Assembly: GCA_003049465.1 (NCBI GenBank)
Contig: PYSS01000067.1
Span: 62,001-126,000 of the forward strand
Reading direction: 5' to 3'
Origin: Magnaporthiopsis rhizophila
Taxonomy: Eukaryota; Ascomycota; Sordariomycetes; Magnaporthales; Magnaporthaceae
DNA: 64,000 nt
The notes under the pieces were generated by a model. That model was not told where the DNA came from. It searched no databases and worked only from the letters and a program-made list of their open reading frames with translations. The position numbers were made by a program, and so were the translations under genes. Of this stretch, positions 55,550 to 64,000 are shown in pieces. Within the stretch, counting starts at the first letter, position 1. The number at the start of each line of letters is the position of its first letter.

Positions 55550-56640
55550 GGCTCGGTGTGGATCGACTGGTGGGTTAGGTACTTAGGTGGGTAGGTAGTC
55601 AGGAAGGCCTTTTGTTTTGGGTCAGGTCCTTCCGCGTCACCTCGCGGTAACGGGTAGTGGCAACCGCTGGGGGCGCGTGGCATCGCGCTCCAGCTAGATG
55701 TGGCTGAGCTTCGCAGAGACGCCCATCTTTTTTTCCTTTTATCAAAACAGGTCTGTTATATGGGTCGCATGGCATCGGACTGCGCGAACGTCCAACTTTT
55801 TCCTTTAACCAATACATCCATGTTATCTGAGTCGTATCTTCCGAGTCTCGTTCGCCTTTCAATGGTCCACTATATACACGATGGCTCGGTACCATGTCAG
55901 ACTCCGAGCTCGAAAGCCAAGGCCCAGCCAGGTAGGCCCAACTCCGCTGGGTCTGCGAGGGAATGCTGTTCCGATCGTTCGCTAGACGCTGGATTTGGTA
56001 CTCGCCGTCTTTCCTCGCGAGACACATTGTGAGAGTGTGGTGTGAACGAGAGACCGTCAGGGAGACAGTCCCACGGGGCCAGGCAGGGAGCAAGCCTCTT
56101 TAGCGGCGCGGCGGGTAAGGGTTGTGTTCGTCCGGCGGTGGGTTGTGCTTGGGCGGCCTAGGTTCACTTCGCTTCTTGTCCGAAGGGTCTAGCGCATCGT
56201 GCTGCGGGTTGCGCTCGACAAGTGAACGGGGTATACCGCTCACCGGCGGATCATGCGGCCCGTTTTGTCCTCCCGGTCGCTGAAGCTGGCGCTTGTCAAG
56301 TCCACGGCGTCCATCAAACGGCGGCAGGTTGTGGATCAGGGTGATTGGTTTGCGTCTCTCCAGCGAAACGCCGGGCCGGGACGCCGGTTCCAGTGGTATG
56401 ACGATGGTGCCTCCTTGGGGCTCGCGCTTAACAAGGTCCGCCGAGCCCTCGCTGCCGCGTCCAGAAGTCGAGCGGGAGGGCCATGGCCGGGACTGCGCCG
56501 GCGGCCATCATAAGCAGGATGTTTCTAACCTTGCTAACATACATTCTTGGGCAGGCCGCAGGTGTTGTCTTCTGGGCGTATTCTCGGTAACAATGAAAGA
56601 AAGGCCTAATGATGATGGCGATGACGAGGGCGAGCTTCTT
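55550..56640. other. Intergenic region, no gene seen
   Basis: 3' flank of the pseudo-ATPase gene with TAGGTAGG motifs, then sequence without a supportable frame up to the esterase relic. Confidence 0.45.
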
Positions 56641-57370
56641 TTATGAACAGTGGTTGAAGGAAGACGGCTGGCTTATATACATATTTTCCGACGCGGGGCC
56701 GGCATGGGATGCCTTGTCCACATCCAAGATGCCAAAGTTTTGCGACTCTTCCGGGCTCCGCCCTCCGGTCCCGACGAATGTGGCGAGGCAAAGATGCTCT
56801 CGCTCGTGTTAAAGTTGACATAGGTGAAACTCTTGTTGGCAATTTGGCCCCCTGGATCTGCGGCTTGCTGTTAGATCTGGTGACCATGGCTCCGCCGTAC
56901 ATGTACACGAACACGGGAAGCTTACTCCGGCGTCCGGATGTTCAGGTTCAAGCAGTCCTCGTACTGCCGCGGGCACTGCCCGCTAGACGGGGACGCGGCC
57001 TGCGAACATGTTGGCTCATAGGCGGTCGCGTTAAATGGTTCCGCTGACGGAACCATGGGCCGAGGGATGCGCCATCTGTTGCCGCCGCTGGTAGTGGCGG
57101 CGAAGGGAATGCGAAGGAACCCGAGTTCCCGTTCGCCTCGCGTGTCCCCGTTATGGTGCCCTGAGGCGTTACGGCGCTGGGTGCGACACTCCGAGGGTGG
57201 TAGGAGCTTGCCCACGGAAGCCCTGCAGTGGCCGCGAAGCTGGAAGAGGTCGACGCTACGGTGCAATTTCTCACCGCCCGGCTCTTCTGTGGAGCAACAT
57301 CTCCACTCCTGCACTCCCGGGACCAAGGCGGGGGCGCCAAGACTTGGGCTGCCCATGCCCTCCAAGCACC
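56640..57370 (-). pseudogene. Type-B carboxylesterase relic with several frameshifts
   Basis: Minus-strand remains of the N-terminal third of a fungal type-B carboxylesterase/lipase. Blocks in the expected order but different frames are: VTPQGTITGTREANGNSG; LGFLRIPFAATTSGGNRWRI continuing to YEDCLNLNIRTPE, then a stop; LPVFVYMYGGAMVTRSNSKP, equivalent to the oxyanion-hole GGAF region; VNFNTSESIFASPHSSGPE; and ESQNFGILDVDKA, equivalent to NLGFLDVQLA. The GESAGG nucleophile elbow and everything beyond are missing. At least four frame changes and one stop show that it cannot encode an enzyme. The assignment rests on motif order. Confidence 0.7.
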
Positions 57371-58353
57371 TGGATCTTCATTGTCATTTTCTTTGTCTCG
57401 TTATTGCCCGAGTCCATTGACGCGGTCTGCTTCCTCGCCCTGGATCCACTTTGACACACACCCGAGGGCCCCCCAACTTTTCTTCCTGTGTGCATGTTGA
57501 CGAGCTGTTTGTGGATTACTCCATAGCACGATTCGTTTGGCAGTTGGCGCAAAACATGCTGTGACACACCCATTTCCTGACTGAACGAAGCTTGGCCAGG
57601 CACTCACCTATTAAGACCGAAGTCTCCACCTTCACGCCAGTCTCCTTTGTGTTTTCGGCTGCCCTATCCCATCAAATTAGATATAGACCAGGACCAGGCT
57701 GTCACAGTCATGTCTTCAGATCAGCCAGGGCACATAGGTCGAGCAGATCGGCCAATGCATCAGAATAGCCCAGGGCCCAGGCCTGCCCTGCCTATGGGTG
57801 CGTATCTCCAAGAGTTCGGAGCCGCGGTTTGTTAGTTCCATCCCTTTTCAGGCAACCAAGTGCAAGTATTCGCCGTTACTAGTAGTCTAACCTCTTTCTC
57901 TCTCCCTCTTTTTTTGGTCCATTCCCATTATTTTTTTTAATTATGTAGATTTTATCGCTAAACGCCTTTGTGCAGCACATTCCTGGGGCGGCTTCGGGCG
58001 TTGGATAAAGAGGTTCCTAATCCTTTCCATCTCCGTTTGTCATCATTCTGCCGTCCTTGTCTCTAGCCAATCAGACGTATCGCTCGACCCATACGGCGGA
58101 CGCCTTTCCGCGTATAAATTGAAGCACATGTCCATCTCCAGCCCTCGACACTCTACGATCAAACCCTCACCAGCACCCACCTACGCTCGCGATCCTCGAC
58201 CTGTGGTTCTCCCGACCTGTTTAATCAGGTGAGCTTGTAAGGATTGCGCTTAGAAACGTGCTACGGCCGCCTTGGTCAGCAACGTCTGGCCCTTCACACG
58301 TGGAGAGAGAGGCAGGTCTAGGTAAATCTCGATCTTCCCGCGCTGAGATCGCC
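57371..58353. other. Promoter region of the F-box gene
   Basis: No gene seen. The right part has a TATA box near 58113 and a C-rich stretch suited to a transcription start. Confidence 0.5.
58113..58119 (+). promoter_or_regulatory. TATA box upstream of the F-box gene
   Basis: TATAAAT about 240 bases before the ATG of the F-box gene, followed by a C/A-rich stretch typical of fungal transcription starts. Position-based inference. Confidence 0.5.
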
Positions 58354-59298
58354 ATGCCGAACATCACCAACTTCCCAGACGAACTTCTCTTAAACATTTT
58401 TAAACACGTCGAAGAAGTCGGGGACACCCGACTGACATGTCGGAAATTTAACGACATTGCAACAGAGCACTTGATCAGGACGGTGGTGGTGGACCCGACG
58501 GAGGAGTCCCTCGCGCGATTCCAGCGAATATCGCTGGATCCCGTGGTACGGAGAGGGATCCGCCAAGTGCGGGTCCGAACCTTTGGCTTTGCGCCAGAGG
58601 TCGCAGACCTTGCACGCTTCCGCGTGCTGTGGCCCACCCGAGGTGCCAATTGGACCAGCCGGGTCTATGACGGAGTGAGAAAGAAGTTGGGAGATCCAAT
58701 TGGGGATCCAATGCGATTTTCAAGGCAAGTTGCTGTCTGCATCGAGCGGATAGGTCAGAAACTCGACCTAATAATAGAAGACTACGCCACAAGCGGCATA
58801 GAAACCGAGCTCTATCTGAGCCACATTGTTGCTAACCACCCGCGGCCACCTCACGGCCACGGGAGTATTAACGGCGCAATCGACAGTCTTGCGCTCATGT
58901 ATGAGAGGGCCGCAGGCCGATTCCCGGCCAACGGGGAGGCTGCTTTCGCGCAGGCCGTCTGCATAGACTTGCCTGTCCGGCTGTTCCGCCGAGGAAAGCT
59001 GCTGGACAGCTACAATGTCGTTGTTGTGTCCCCTTTCACGCAAGATGCCCTCCGTCAGGCCCTGCCGGGAAACAACAACGGCGGGGCACTACCGGGTCAC
59101 ACCGCCGATTTTCGGCGGGCAATAGGCGCAACAAGACGCGTCACGCTGGATACGAAGGCAGACGCGTTTCGGCAACCGTGCGTACAGACAGTGCCGCTGC
59201 CTGCCGTCGCCAATATGGGGACTTTTGAGAGCATCCTACAGGATGCTATAGATTCCCAGAGGGAATTCTCGTCCCTTGCTAATATCTCCTTGGATTAG
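58354..59298 (+). CDS. F-box domain protein
   Basis: Single-exon gene for 314 residues. The N-terminus is a compact F-box: ITNFPDELLLNIFKHVEEVG then TRLTCRKFNDIATEHLIRTV, the pattern expected for Skp1 binding in an SCF ubiquitin ligase. The rest (from about residue 60) is typical of the expanded fungal F-box families and has no recognisable repeat domain; it would be the substrate-binding part. The ATG at 58354 directly precedes the F-box, and the region upstream reads as leader. It sits head-on toward an ankyrin protein that also begins with an F-box-like helix pair. Target unknown. Confidence 0.8.
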   Translation: MPNITNFPDELLLNIFKHVEEVGDTRLTCRKFNDIATEHLIRTVVVDPTEESLARFQRISLDPVVRRGIRQVRVRTFGFAPEVADLARFRVLWPTRGANWTSRVYDGVRKKLGDPIGDPMRFSRQVAVCIERIGQKLDLIIEDYATSGIETELYLSHIVANHPRPPHGHGSINGAIDSLALMYERAAGRFPANGEAAFAQAVCIDLPVRLFRRGKLLDSYNVVVVSPFTQDALRQALPGNNNGGALPGHTADFRRAIGATRRVTLDTKADAFRQPCVQTVPLPAVANMGTFESILQDAIDSQREFSSLANISLD

Positions 59299-59793
59299 AT
59301 TGGTCAACTCCCATTGCCTTGCTGGCATTGAAGGCTGGTTCGGCGTCCTCGTATGATCACCACAAACTGTTGGGGCATTTATCTTCGGCAGGCCTTGGTA
59401 CGAGACATAATAGACTGTGATTTAAGCATTTTTGTGTAGCAGACGGATGAAGGGGAAGAGCTGGGGAACATTTGTAATGGCGGTACAAAGGATAGAGAAG
59501 ATGCGGATAGTAAGCAAGCAGCGCGTGAAGAAAGATTTGAGGCATCAATCCCATCTCCTTGGAAAAGTCCGGTTCACGACTTTGTTTAATTAAAATCGGT
59601 AGACATCCACAATAATTCTAGGTTCCAAAGCAACGCGACTTGGGAGCGGAGGCCACGCTTTTTTATCGCTAGCTATTCAAGCGGAAAGCAAAGTTGCGAG
59701 GACAGAATGCAAAAAAAAAAATGTACATGAACGCAATCACTCTGAAGAAAGTAAGACACGGGAGAAAAAAAAAGTCTAGGTCGATGCTGTTGC
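59299..59793. other. Convergent 3' flanks of F-box and ankyrin genes
   Basis: AT-rich tail-to-tail region with no further gene. Confidence 0.55.
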
Positions 59794-61557
59794 TCAGTAC
59801 TTTCCAATCCAGTCCAGCTCCCTCGGCGCCACAAAGCCTCTTCGATAAACCACTTTTTCCATATCCCCAAACGCCTGGTTGAACGAAGCCGGCCCCTGCT
59901 TCGGAGGGCGCGACTGTGGCTGCTCCGCGCCCAGGGAACGCAGAAAGTCAAACAGCCACGGCCGGTCGTAGGCTTGCGCCAGCGGCCACTTGGACGCCCG
60001 CCCCCACCCTTTGTTGAGCGGCACGCCCAGGGAGAGCAGCAGCTTGATCAGGTCCGTGCTCACGGTCTTGATGGCCGTCGAGAGCAGCGCGTGCCCGAGC
60101 GTGTAGCCCGGGCCGCCCGGCTCCTGGTACATTGGCTCGTGCGACCTCGCGAGGATCTCCCGGCCGACGGGTCTGAGGAGCATCCTGACGAGGCGCTCCT
60201 CCCTGTGTCGCGCGGCCACCGAGACCAGATCCTCGAACCGCAGGCCTGGCAGTCTGTGCTTGGGGTCGAGGAGCAGGCACACTACCTGCTCGTGCCCGTT
60301 CCTGGCGGCGTCCAGGATGGGCGGCCGCTTGTCCCGGCGGTCCAGGTTGTAGGGGCGGACGCCGCGGTCGAGAAGCAGGCGGGTGATGGCGTAGTTGCCG
60401 TGCGAGGCCGGGATGCTGAGGATGCTGCGGCGGTTGGGGTCGTAGAAGAAGTCGTCATTGACGTCGCAGATTCGCTCCGTCACGTCGAAGCCGCTGTCCA
60501 GGAGGAACTCGACGGCCTTCTCCTGGCCGTGCGTGCAGGCCTCCTGCATCATGGAGCGGAGTAGGCCCTGGCAGACGGCAGGATCGCCGCCGAGGTGGCC
60601 GAAAAGGGTTTTCATGACGCCGAGGTGGGCCCCGCGCGCGGCAAGCATGCAGGCGTGGAAGTAGTGGGTGGTGACGGCGCCTGTGGACGGCGGGGTCGGA
60701 GGGCGGATGGCGTGGAAGTCTGACTGGATGGCGTCGGAACGGTCTGACTGAATGGCGAGGGACATTATGGATAGTATCCGGCCGAGGATGTACTCACTGC
60801 CGGCAGAGGCGGCCGCCTGGAGGGCATCGCCGTGGATGTACCTGGGGACGAAAGGGCACACTACCGGCATGGTGTCCGCTCGGGGGTCCAGCACGTTCCA
60901 GTGTTGTTTCTGAGGCGTGACCTCGGCTCCCCGCTCGACCAGGAGGTCGAAGATGTCGTCGCGCCCGAAAGCGGCCGCCACGATCACTGGCCTTCCAAAG
61001 CAAGTCTTGTCGGACACGGCGGCCGGGTCGAGTCGGTCCAGAAGCAGCCGTGTCAGCGCCAGATCGCCAATGGTGATGGCGCCTCCCAGGAGATTCTGAT
61101 CTGTGGTGTCGCTCTGGACGGTGTAGACAGGGCACCCAAGCGAAGCCACCGACTCCGTAAGCCGCGGCGTTTTGTCGGCAAGGTCCCTGCCCACCAGCGC
61201 TTCAGCGACGAGAAGGTGTCGGCTCGCCACGCTGCCCTCCTCGCCACTGCCGGCCCTTTGCAGGGTCATGAGATCAAGAGCCTCGTTCATTTTGGCGATC
61301 GACGCCGTGAGGGTGTCCTGTGGCTTGTGGAATTTCCTCGAGTTCGCCAGGTGGATGCGAGCGTTGATGAAAAGGGGCAGCGCCGGGCTGTGGGGCATCC
61401 TGAGGACCTGGCTTGTGCAAAGGGCATACATGATTGCCCAGTTCATGGTTCCGTCGACAGCTCGCAGGCGGAGGGCTTTGCGCACGCCGACGGTCGCAAC
61501 CAACTGCTCCACGACGAGGAGGAAGCAGTCCCTTCCGAGTCTGGTTTGCAGATCCAT
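59794..61557 (-). CDS. Ankyrin-repeat protein with N-terminal F-box-like motif
   Basis: Single-exon gene for 587 residues. The first 45 residues (GRDCFLLVVEQLVATVGVRK then ALRLRAVDGTMNWAI) resemble the degenerate F-box that opens many fungal ankyrin proteins. Ankyrin-type helices then recur: LGGAITIGDLALTRLLLDRL, PVIVAAAFGRDDIFDLLVER, EACTHGQEKAVEFLLDSGFD, IPASHGNYAITRLLLDRGVR, ILDAARNGHEQVVCLLLDPK and LLSTAIKTVSTDLIKLLLSL. The ATG at 61557 (MDLQTRLGRDC) is preferred over an upstream in-frame start because the extra residues look like leader. It is probably a protein-interaction scaffold, perhaps an SCF adaptor. Large ankyrin families are common in accessory parts of fungal genomes. Confidence 0.85.
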   Translation of the reverse strand: MDLQTRLGRDCFLLVVEQLVATVGVRKALRLRAVDGTMNWAIMYALCTSQVLRMPHSPALPLFINARIHLANSRKFHKPQDTLTASIAKMNEALDLMTLQRAGSGEEGSVASRHLLVAEALVGRDLADKTPRLTESVASLGCPVYTVQSDTTDQNLLGGAITIGDLALTRLLLDRLDPAAVSDKTCFGRPVIVAAAFGRDDIFDLLVERGAEVTPQKQHWNVLDPRADTMPVVCPFVPRYIHGDALQAAASAGSEYILGRILSIMSLAIQSDRSDAIQSDFHAIRPPTPPSTGAVTTHYFHACMLAARGAHLGVMKTLFGHLGGDPAVCQGLLRSMMQEACTHGQEKAVEFLLDSGFDVTERICDVNDDFFYDPNRRSILSIPASHGNYAITRLLLDRGVRPYNLDRRDKRPPILDAARNGHEQVVCLLLDPKHRLPGLRFEDLVSVAARHREERLVRMLLRPVGREILARSHEPMYQEPGGPGYTLGHALLSTAIKTVSTDLIKLLLSLGVPLNKGWGRASKWPLAQAYDRPWLFDFLRSLGAEQPQSRPPKQGPASFNQAFGDMEKVVYRRGFVAPRELDWIGKY

Positions 61558-62205
61558 TGTGCTTCGCTGGCAGGTTTCTGATGTAGTTGGTGTATGGTTA
61601 TATATCCGGAAAAGGAGGCTGTAGCGACTGGTAGGTATCTGAACTGGCAAGGAGAGGCTGGGTGTGCAAATGCTGACTGGATGAGGATCAGAAGAGTGCG
61701 TGAGAAGTAGGACAGGAAACGGGGATACAGCTCAGGGGAAGCACCCAAAAATAAAAGACGCGTGGGCAACGGAGAAAGGTCATCGCAGTAGAGTCAACGG
61801 AGCAAGGGCGGCTGAGAAAGGTTTGCGGAGAAAGGTTGACTGTGTTGCGGAGAAAGACTCAGCCGCGACGACCGCATCATAGCAAGCCACAGTTGGAATT
61901 TGTGTTTTGGTAGGTCCACACGCCCATCCAACTCAAAAAGCCTCCTCAGGAGATAGGTATATCCACTTTTGGTCCTCCAGATGTTTGTTGGCGCCTCGGT
62001 TGCGCCGAGGATGATCAGCCACCCTGGTCGATAGCGATTAGCACACATGGCTCCGGAGAGAGGTATCTATCGGCAGGTAGTCAGGGTGCCCTGGTTTGCC
62101 CAAAGGTGTGTTTGGCGTCCAGCCAGCTGGGTGGTTTCCGGGAGATGGCTCGGTGTTGGTCACGGCGCTGTGAAGGTAAGTTTCCGTGCCTCCAATCCCC
62201 TAGCC
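61558..62205. other. Upstream region of the ankyrin gene
   Basis: Promoter side of the leftward ankyrin gene. No supportable frame. Confidence 0.5.
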
Positions 62206-62577
62206 CTATCCGCGATAACTCCCATAACCCTGCTTACCTTTCGGAGCCTCATACATCATTGGTTGGGCTGTGCTCGTGACATGGCGTCCACGGTCACCCT
62301 CTTCGTCTGTGATGCTCGGGGCTGGCGGTGCCTGCCGGGTCCAGAACCCACCAGCCCCTCGCGAATGCGTGCCTCTCCATCCTGACGCAAACAACCCAGA
62401 CACAATCACTGCGACTAGTTCCCCGTACTCCACCACGTTAATGATCTCGTCTATATTTGCCCATCCGGCCACGACTCGTGGGGCATCCATGATACAAACG
62501 GCTCCTCTTATGGCCGCCGACGACGGCTGCCCGGTGACCACCATCCAACTCCATATTATTACGAAGGTCTGCTTCAA
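62206..62577 (-). CDS. Possible C-terminal exon of a small membrane protein
   Basis: Open minus-strand frame of about 120 codons without an ATG at its start; a CACTAG that could be an acceptor lies just upstream. It has a hydrophobic stretch (INVVEYGELVAVIVSGLFAS) and a polar tail (APPAPSITDEEGDRG) ending in PKGKQGYGSYRG, which reads like a cytosolic tail. No upstream exon could be found with confidence and no family is recognised, so this may be chance. Confidence 0.25.
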   Translation of the reverse strand: MKQTFVIIWSWMVVTGQPSSAAIRGAVCIMDAPRVVAGWANIDEIINVVEYGELVAVIVSGLFASGWRGTHSRGAGGFWTRQAPPAPSITDEEGDRGRHVTSTAQPMMYEAPKGKQGYGSYRG

Positions 62578-63098
62578 TGGCTTGACCTAGTGGATGAGAA
62601 GTGTTGAGCGTGGCAGCGCGTCTTTTACCAATGCAAACCCAGATCCTGATCCGGTTTCGTTCGGTCAGTAAACCTCCAAGGCGTCTGGTCTGGATCGGGC
62701 AAGGCCGTGAAGTCTGTCCGGGTCAATAGCAGTGGTGGCGCATGCTACATTTCCGCGTCTGCCCCGTCTTCTGTAGGATAGCTGGAGCAAGATTTGTGGT
62801 TGGCGGTTTGGCAAGGAGGTAAGACTGGTGGTATTAAATGAGCGTAGACAATGCCCTCGCAGGACTGCAGTCGGGCGGCCAAGTAGCTCTTCATTTGTCA
62901 AATCTTGCCGCCAACATGGCCAGTTATGGGGGATGAAAGAGATTTTTATTGAAGCGGATCTTCCTCCCTTCCCCGAGGTTTCGGTCGGGGAATGGCGTCG
63001 GCATCTCTTCTTGGCTATCTGAGGGCCGCTGCACACAGCATGGATTCCTGGGTCCGGCAGCACTCTGGCTCTGCTTGGGCGCGAGCACTTCCCCTACT
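62578..63098. other. Intergenic region, no gene seen
   Basis: 3' flank of the last gene in the window. Frames here show no family resemblance. Confidence 0.5.
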
Positions 63099-64000
63099 CT
63101 ACAAATTGGGATCCATCATGAACTCGTAACACCGGTCCCCGATTGTCCCGCCCCTCTTCCCGTTCTCTCCCTCGCAGTTGCAGCTGTCGACGGGGACGCT
63201 CATGTACTTCTCGCAACGGTTGTAGTTGACGACGAACTCGCAGCCAGGGTAGATGGTAAGCTGCGTGTCGATCGAGATGGGCCAGCTGCCGCCGCTCGAC
63301 GGATTGTACGTCCTGCCTATCGTCCAGCGGTTGCCCTCGGACCCGAATATGGCGCGAAGGTTGCGGAGGACCTGGCCCTCGCGGCCCAGGTCGCGGCAGA
63401 AGCTGCGGGCCGCGGCTCGCAGCTGCGCGTTCGTCGCGGGCTGGCCGACATTGAAGCAGTACGGCCTCTTGTTCAATTCCGGTATTCCGCGCGAGAGCGT
63501 GGGTTCGGCCGTCGTCGTTGTCGTGCTCGAGCTTGACGACGATGTGGTTGTGACCTCGTGGATCGGCGGCTTGGTCGTGTGGTCTGGGCAGATGACCGGG
63601 TTGTCCTCGTCGTCCTCGTCAAAGGGGTCCTCCGGCATGGGTTTCATCTCGCCGATTGTCCAGTCGTCGTCGTAGCAGATTGGAAGAAAGGTCCTGCCCC
63701 AGGCGCAGCGGTCCACCATCGGCTGCTCCTCCTGTCCCTGGACCGGCAGGATCCCCCGCTTGGGCCAGGAGCCGCCCGCGGTGGGCGCGGGTGTGTCTGG
63801 ACCGATAGTCTGCGGGGGCAAGGGAAAGGGTACGGTGGGGGCCGTAGTGACGATATTGCCTTCCGAGTCCGTATAGGTAACCTGGGGCCAGCTCGGAGTC
63901 GTGGCAGGCTTTGGCCAGAAAGCCTCAAAGGGCTGCGCGCTTCGTTTTCGACGCTTGCCGCTGCTACCGCCGCTACCTGCCTGGAGGGTGACGGGCTCGA
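63099..64000 (-). CDS. C-terminal part of a secreted protein, chitinase-tail-like; N-terminus outside window
   Basis: The frame is open from the window edge to a stop at 63099, giving about 300 residues of a longer protein. A Pro/Thr-rich part (FWPKPATTPSWPQVTYTDSE) leads to CAWGRTFLPICYDDDW, an acidic segment, and a Ser/Thr linker (TTTSSSSSSTTTTTAEP). A final Cys-containing domain follows: YCFNVGQPATNAQLRAAARS with FCRDLG, then YPGCEFVVNYNRCEKYMSVP and VDSCNCEGENGKRGG, ending RCYEFMMDPNL. This terminal module resembles the C-terminal region of many large fungal GH18 chitinase-type proteins, where it follows LysM and catalytic domains. Only the tail is visible, so the catalytic class is inference. 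Confidence 0.65.
   Translation of the reverse strand, partial: EPVTLQAGSGGSSGKRRKRSAQPFEAFWPKPATTPSWPQVTYTDSEGNIVTTAPTVPFPLPPQTIGPDTPAPTAGGSWPKRGILPVQGQEEQPMVDRCAWGRTFLPICYDDDWTIGEMKPMPEDPFDEDDEDNPVICPDHTTKPPIHEVTTTSSSSSSTTTTTAEPTLSRGIPELNKRPYCFNVGQPATNAQLRAAARSFCRDLGREGQVLRNLRAIFGSEGNRWTIGRTYNPSSGGSWPISIDTQLTIYPGCEFVVNYNRCEKYMSVPVDSCNCEGENGKRGGTIGDRCYEFMMDPNL

Overview
This window is nuclear DNA of a filamentous ascomycete (Pezizomycotina, most likely a Sordariomycete). The signs are short GT-AG introns with CTAAC/CTGAC branch points, GC-rich third codon positions, 5'-UTR introns, and fungal-only families: a Zn2Cys6 regulator, DUF3292, DUF7704, GH55, GH125 and a berberine-bridge-type oxidase. 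The order cannot be fixed by eye. Long A/T homopolymers abut every assembly gap.

Region 1 (1-19,000) is mainly housekeeping. In order it holds the 5' part of a Zn2Cys6 regulator (-), class II fructose-bisphosphate aldolase (-), dynactin p62 (+), ribosomal protein eS7 (-), a zinc NADP alcohol dehydrogenase (-), a DUF7704 membrane protein (-), a tandem tRNA-Glu/tRNA-Lys unit (-), and an F-box/WD40 protein (+).

Region 2 (19,000-34,300) has a long gene-free stretch with a 383-base gap, then a secreted GH55 exo-beta-1,3-glucanase with a very long leader (+). It continues with a FIT/Scs3 lipid-droplet protein (+), Ap4A phosphorylase (+) and a Myb/SANT-like protein (-).

Region 3 (34,300-64,000) is gene-poor and accessory in character. 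It holds a U6 snRNA gene with a downstream B box, a 12-cysteine secreted protein, a secreted GH125 mannosidase, a secreted FAD oxidase with a GC-AG intron, a hypothetical protein, a wrecked isocitrate-lyase-family relic and a DUF3292 membrane protein. It also has a divergent pair (a four-helix membrane protein and a catalytically dead fragment of a P-type Ca2+-ATPase), a broken carboxylesterase relic, an F-box protein, an ankyrin protein with a degenerate F-box, and the C-terminus of a secreted protein that runs off the window.

The most unusual items are the divergent pseudo-ATPase/membrane-protein locus at 52-55.6 kb with a duplicated-motif ORF between the two, the GH55 gene whose reading frame continues as coding-like repeats after its stop, and the U6 and tRNA transcription units.
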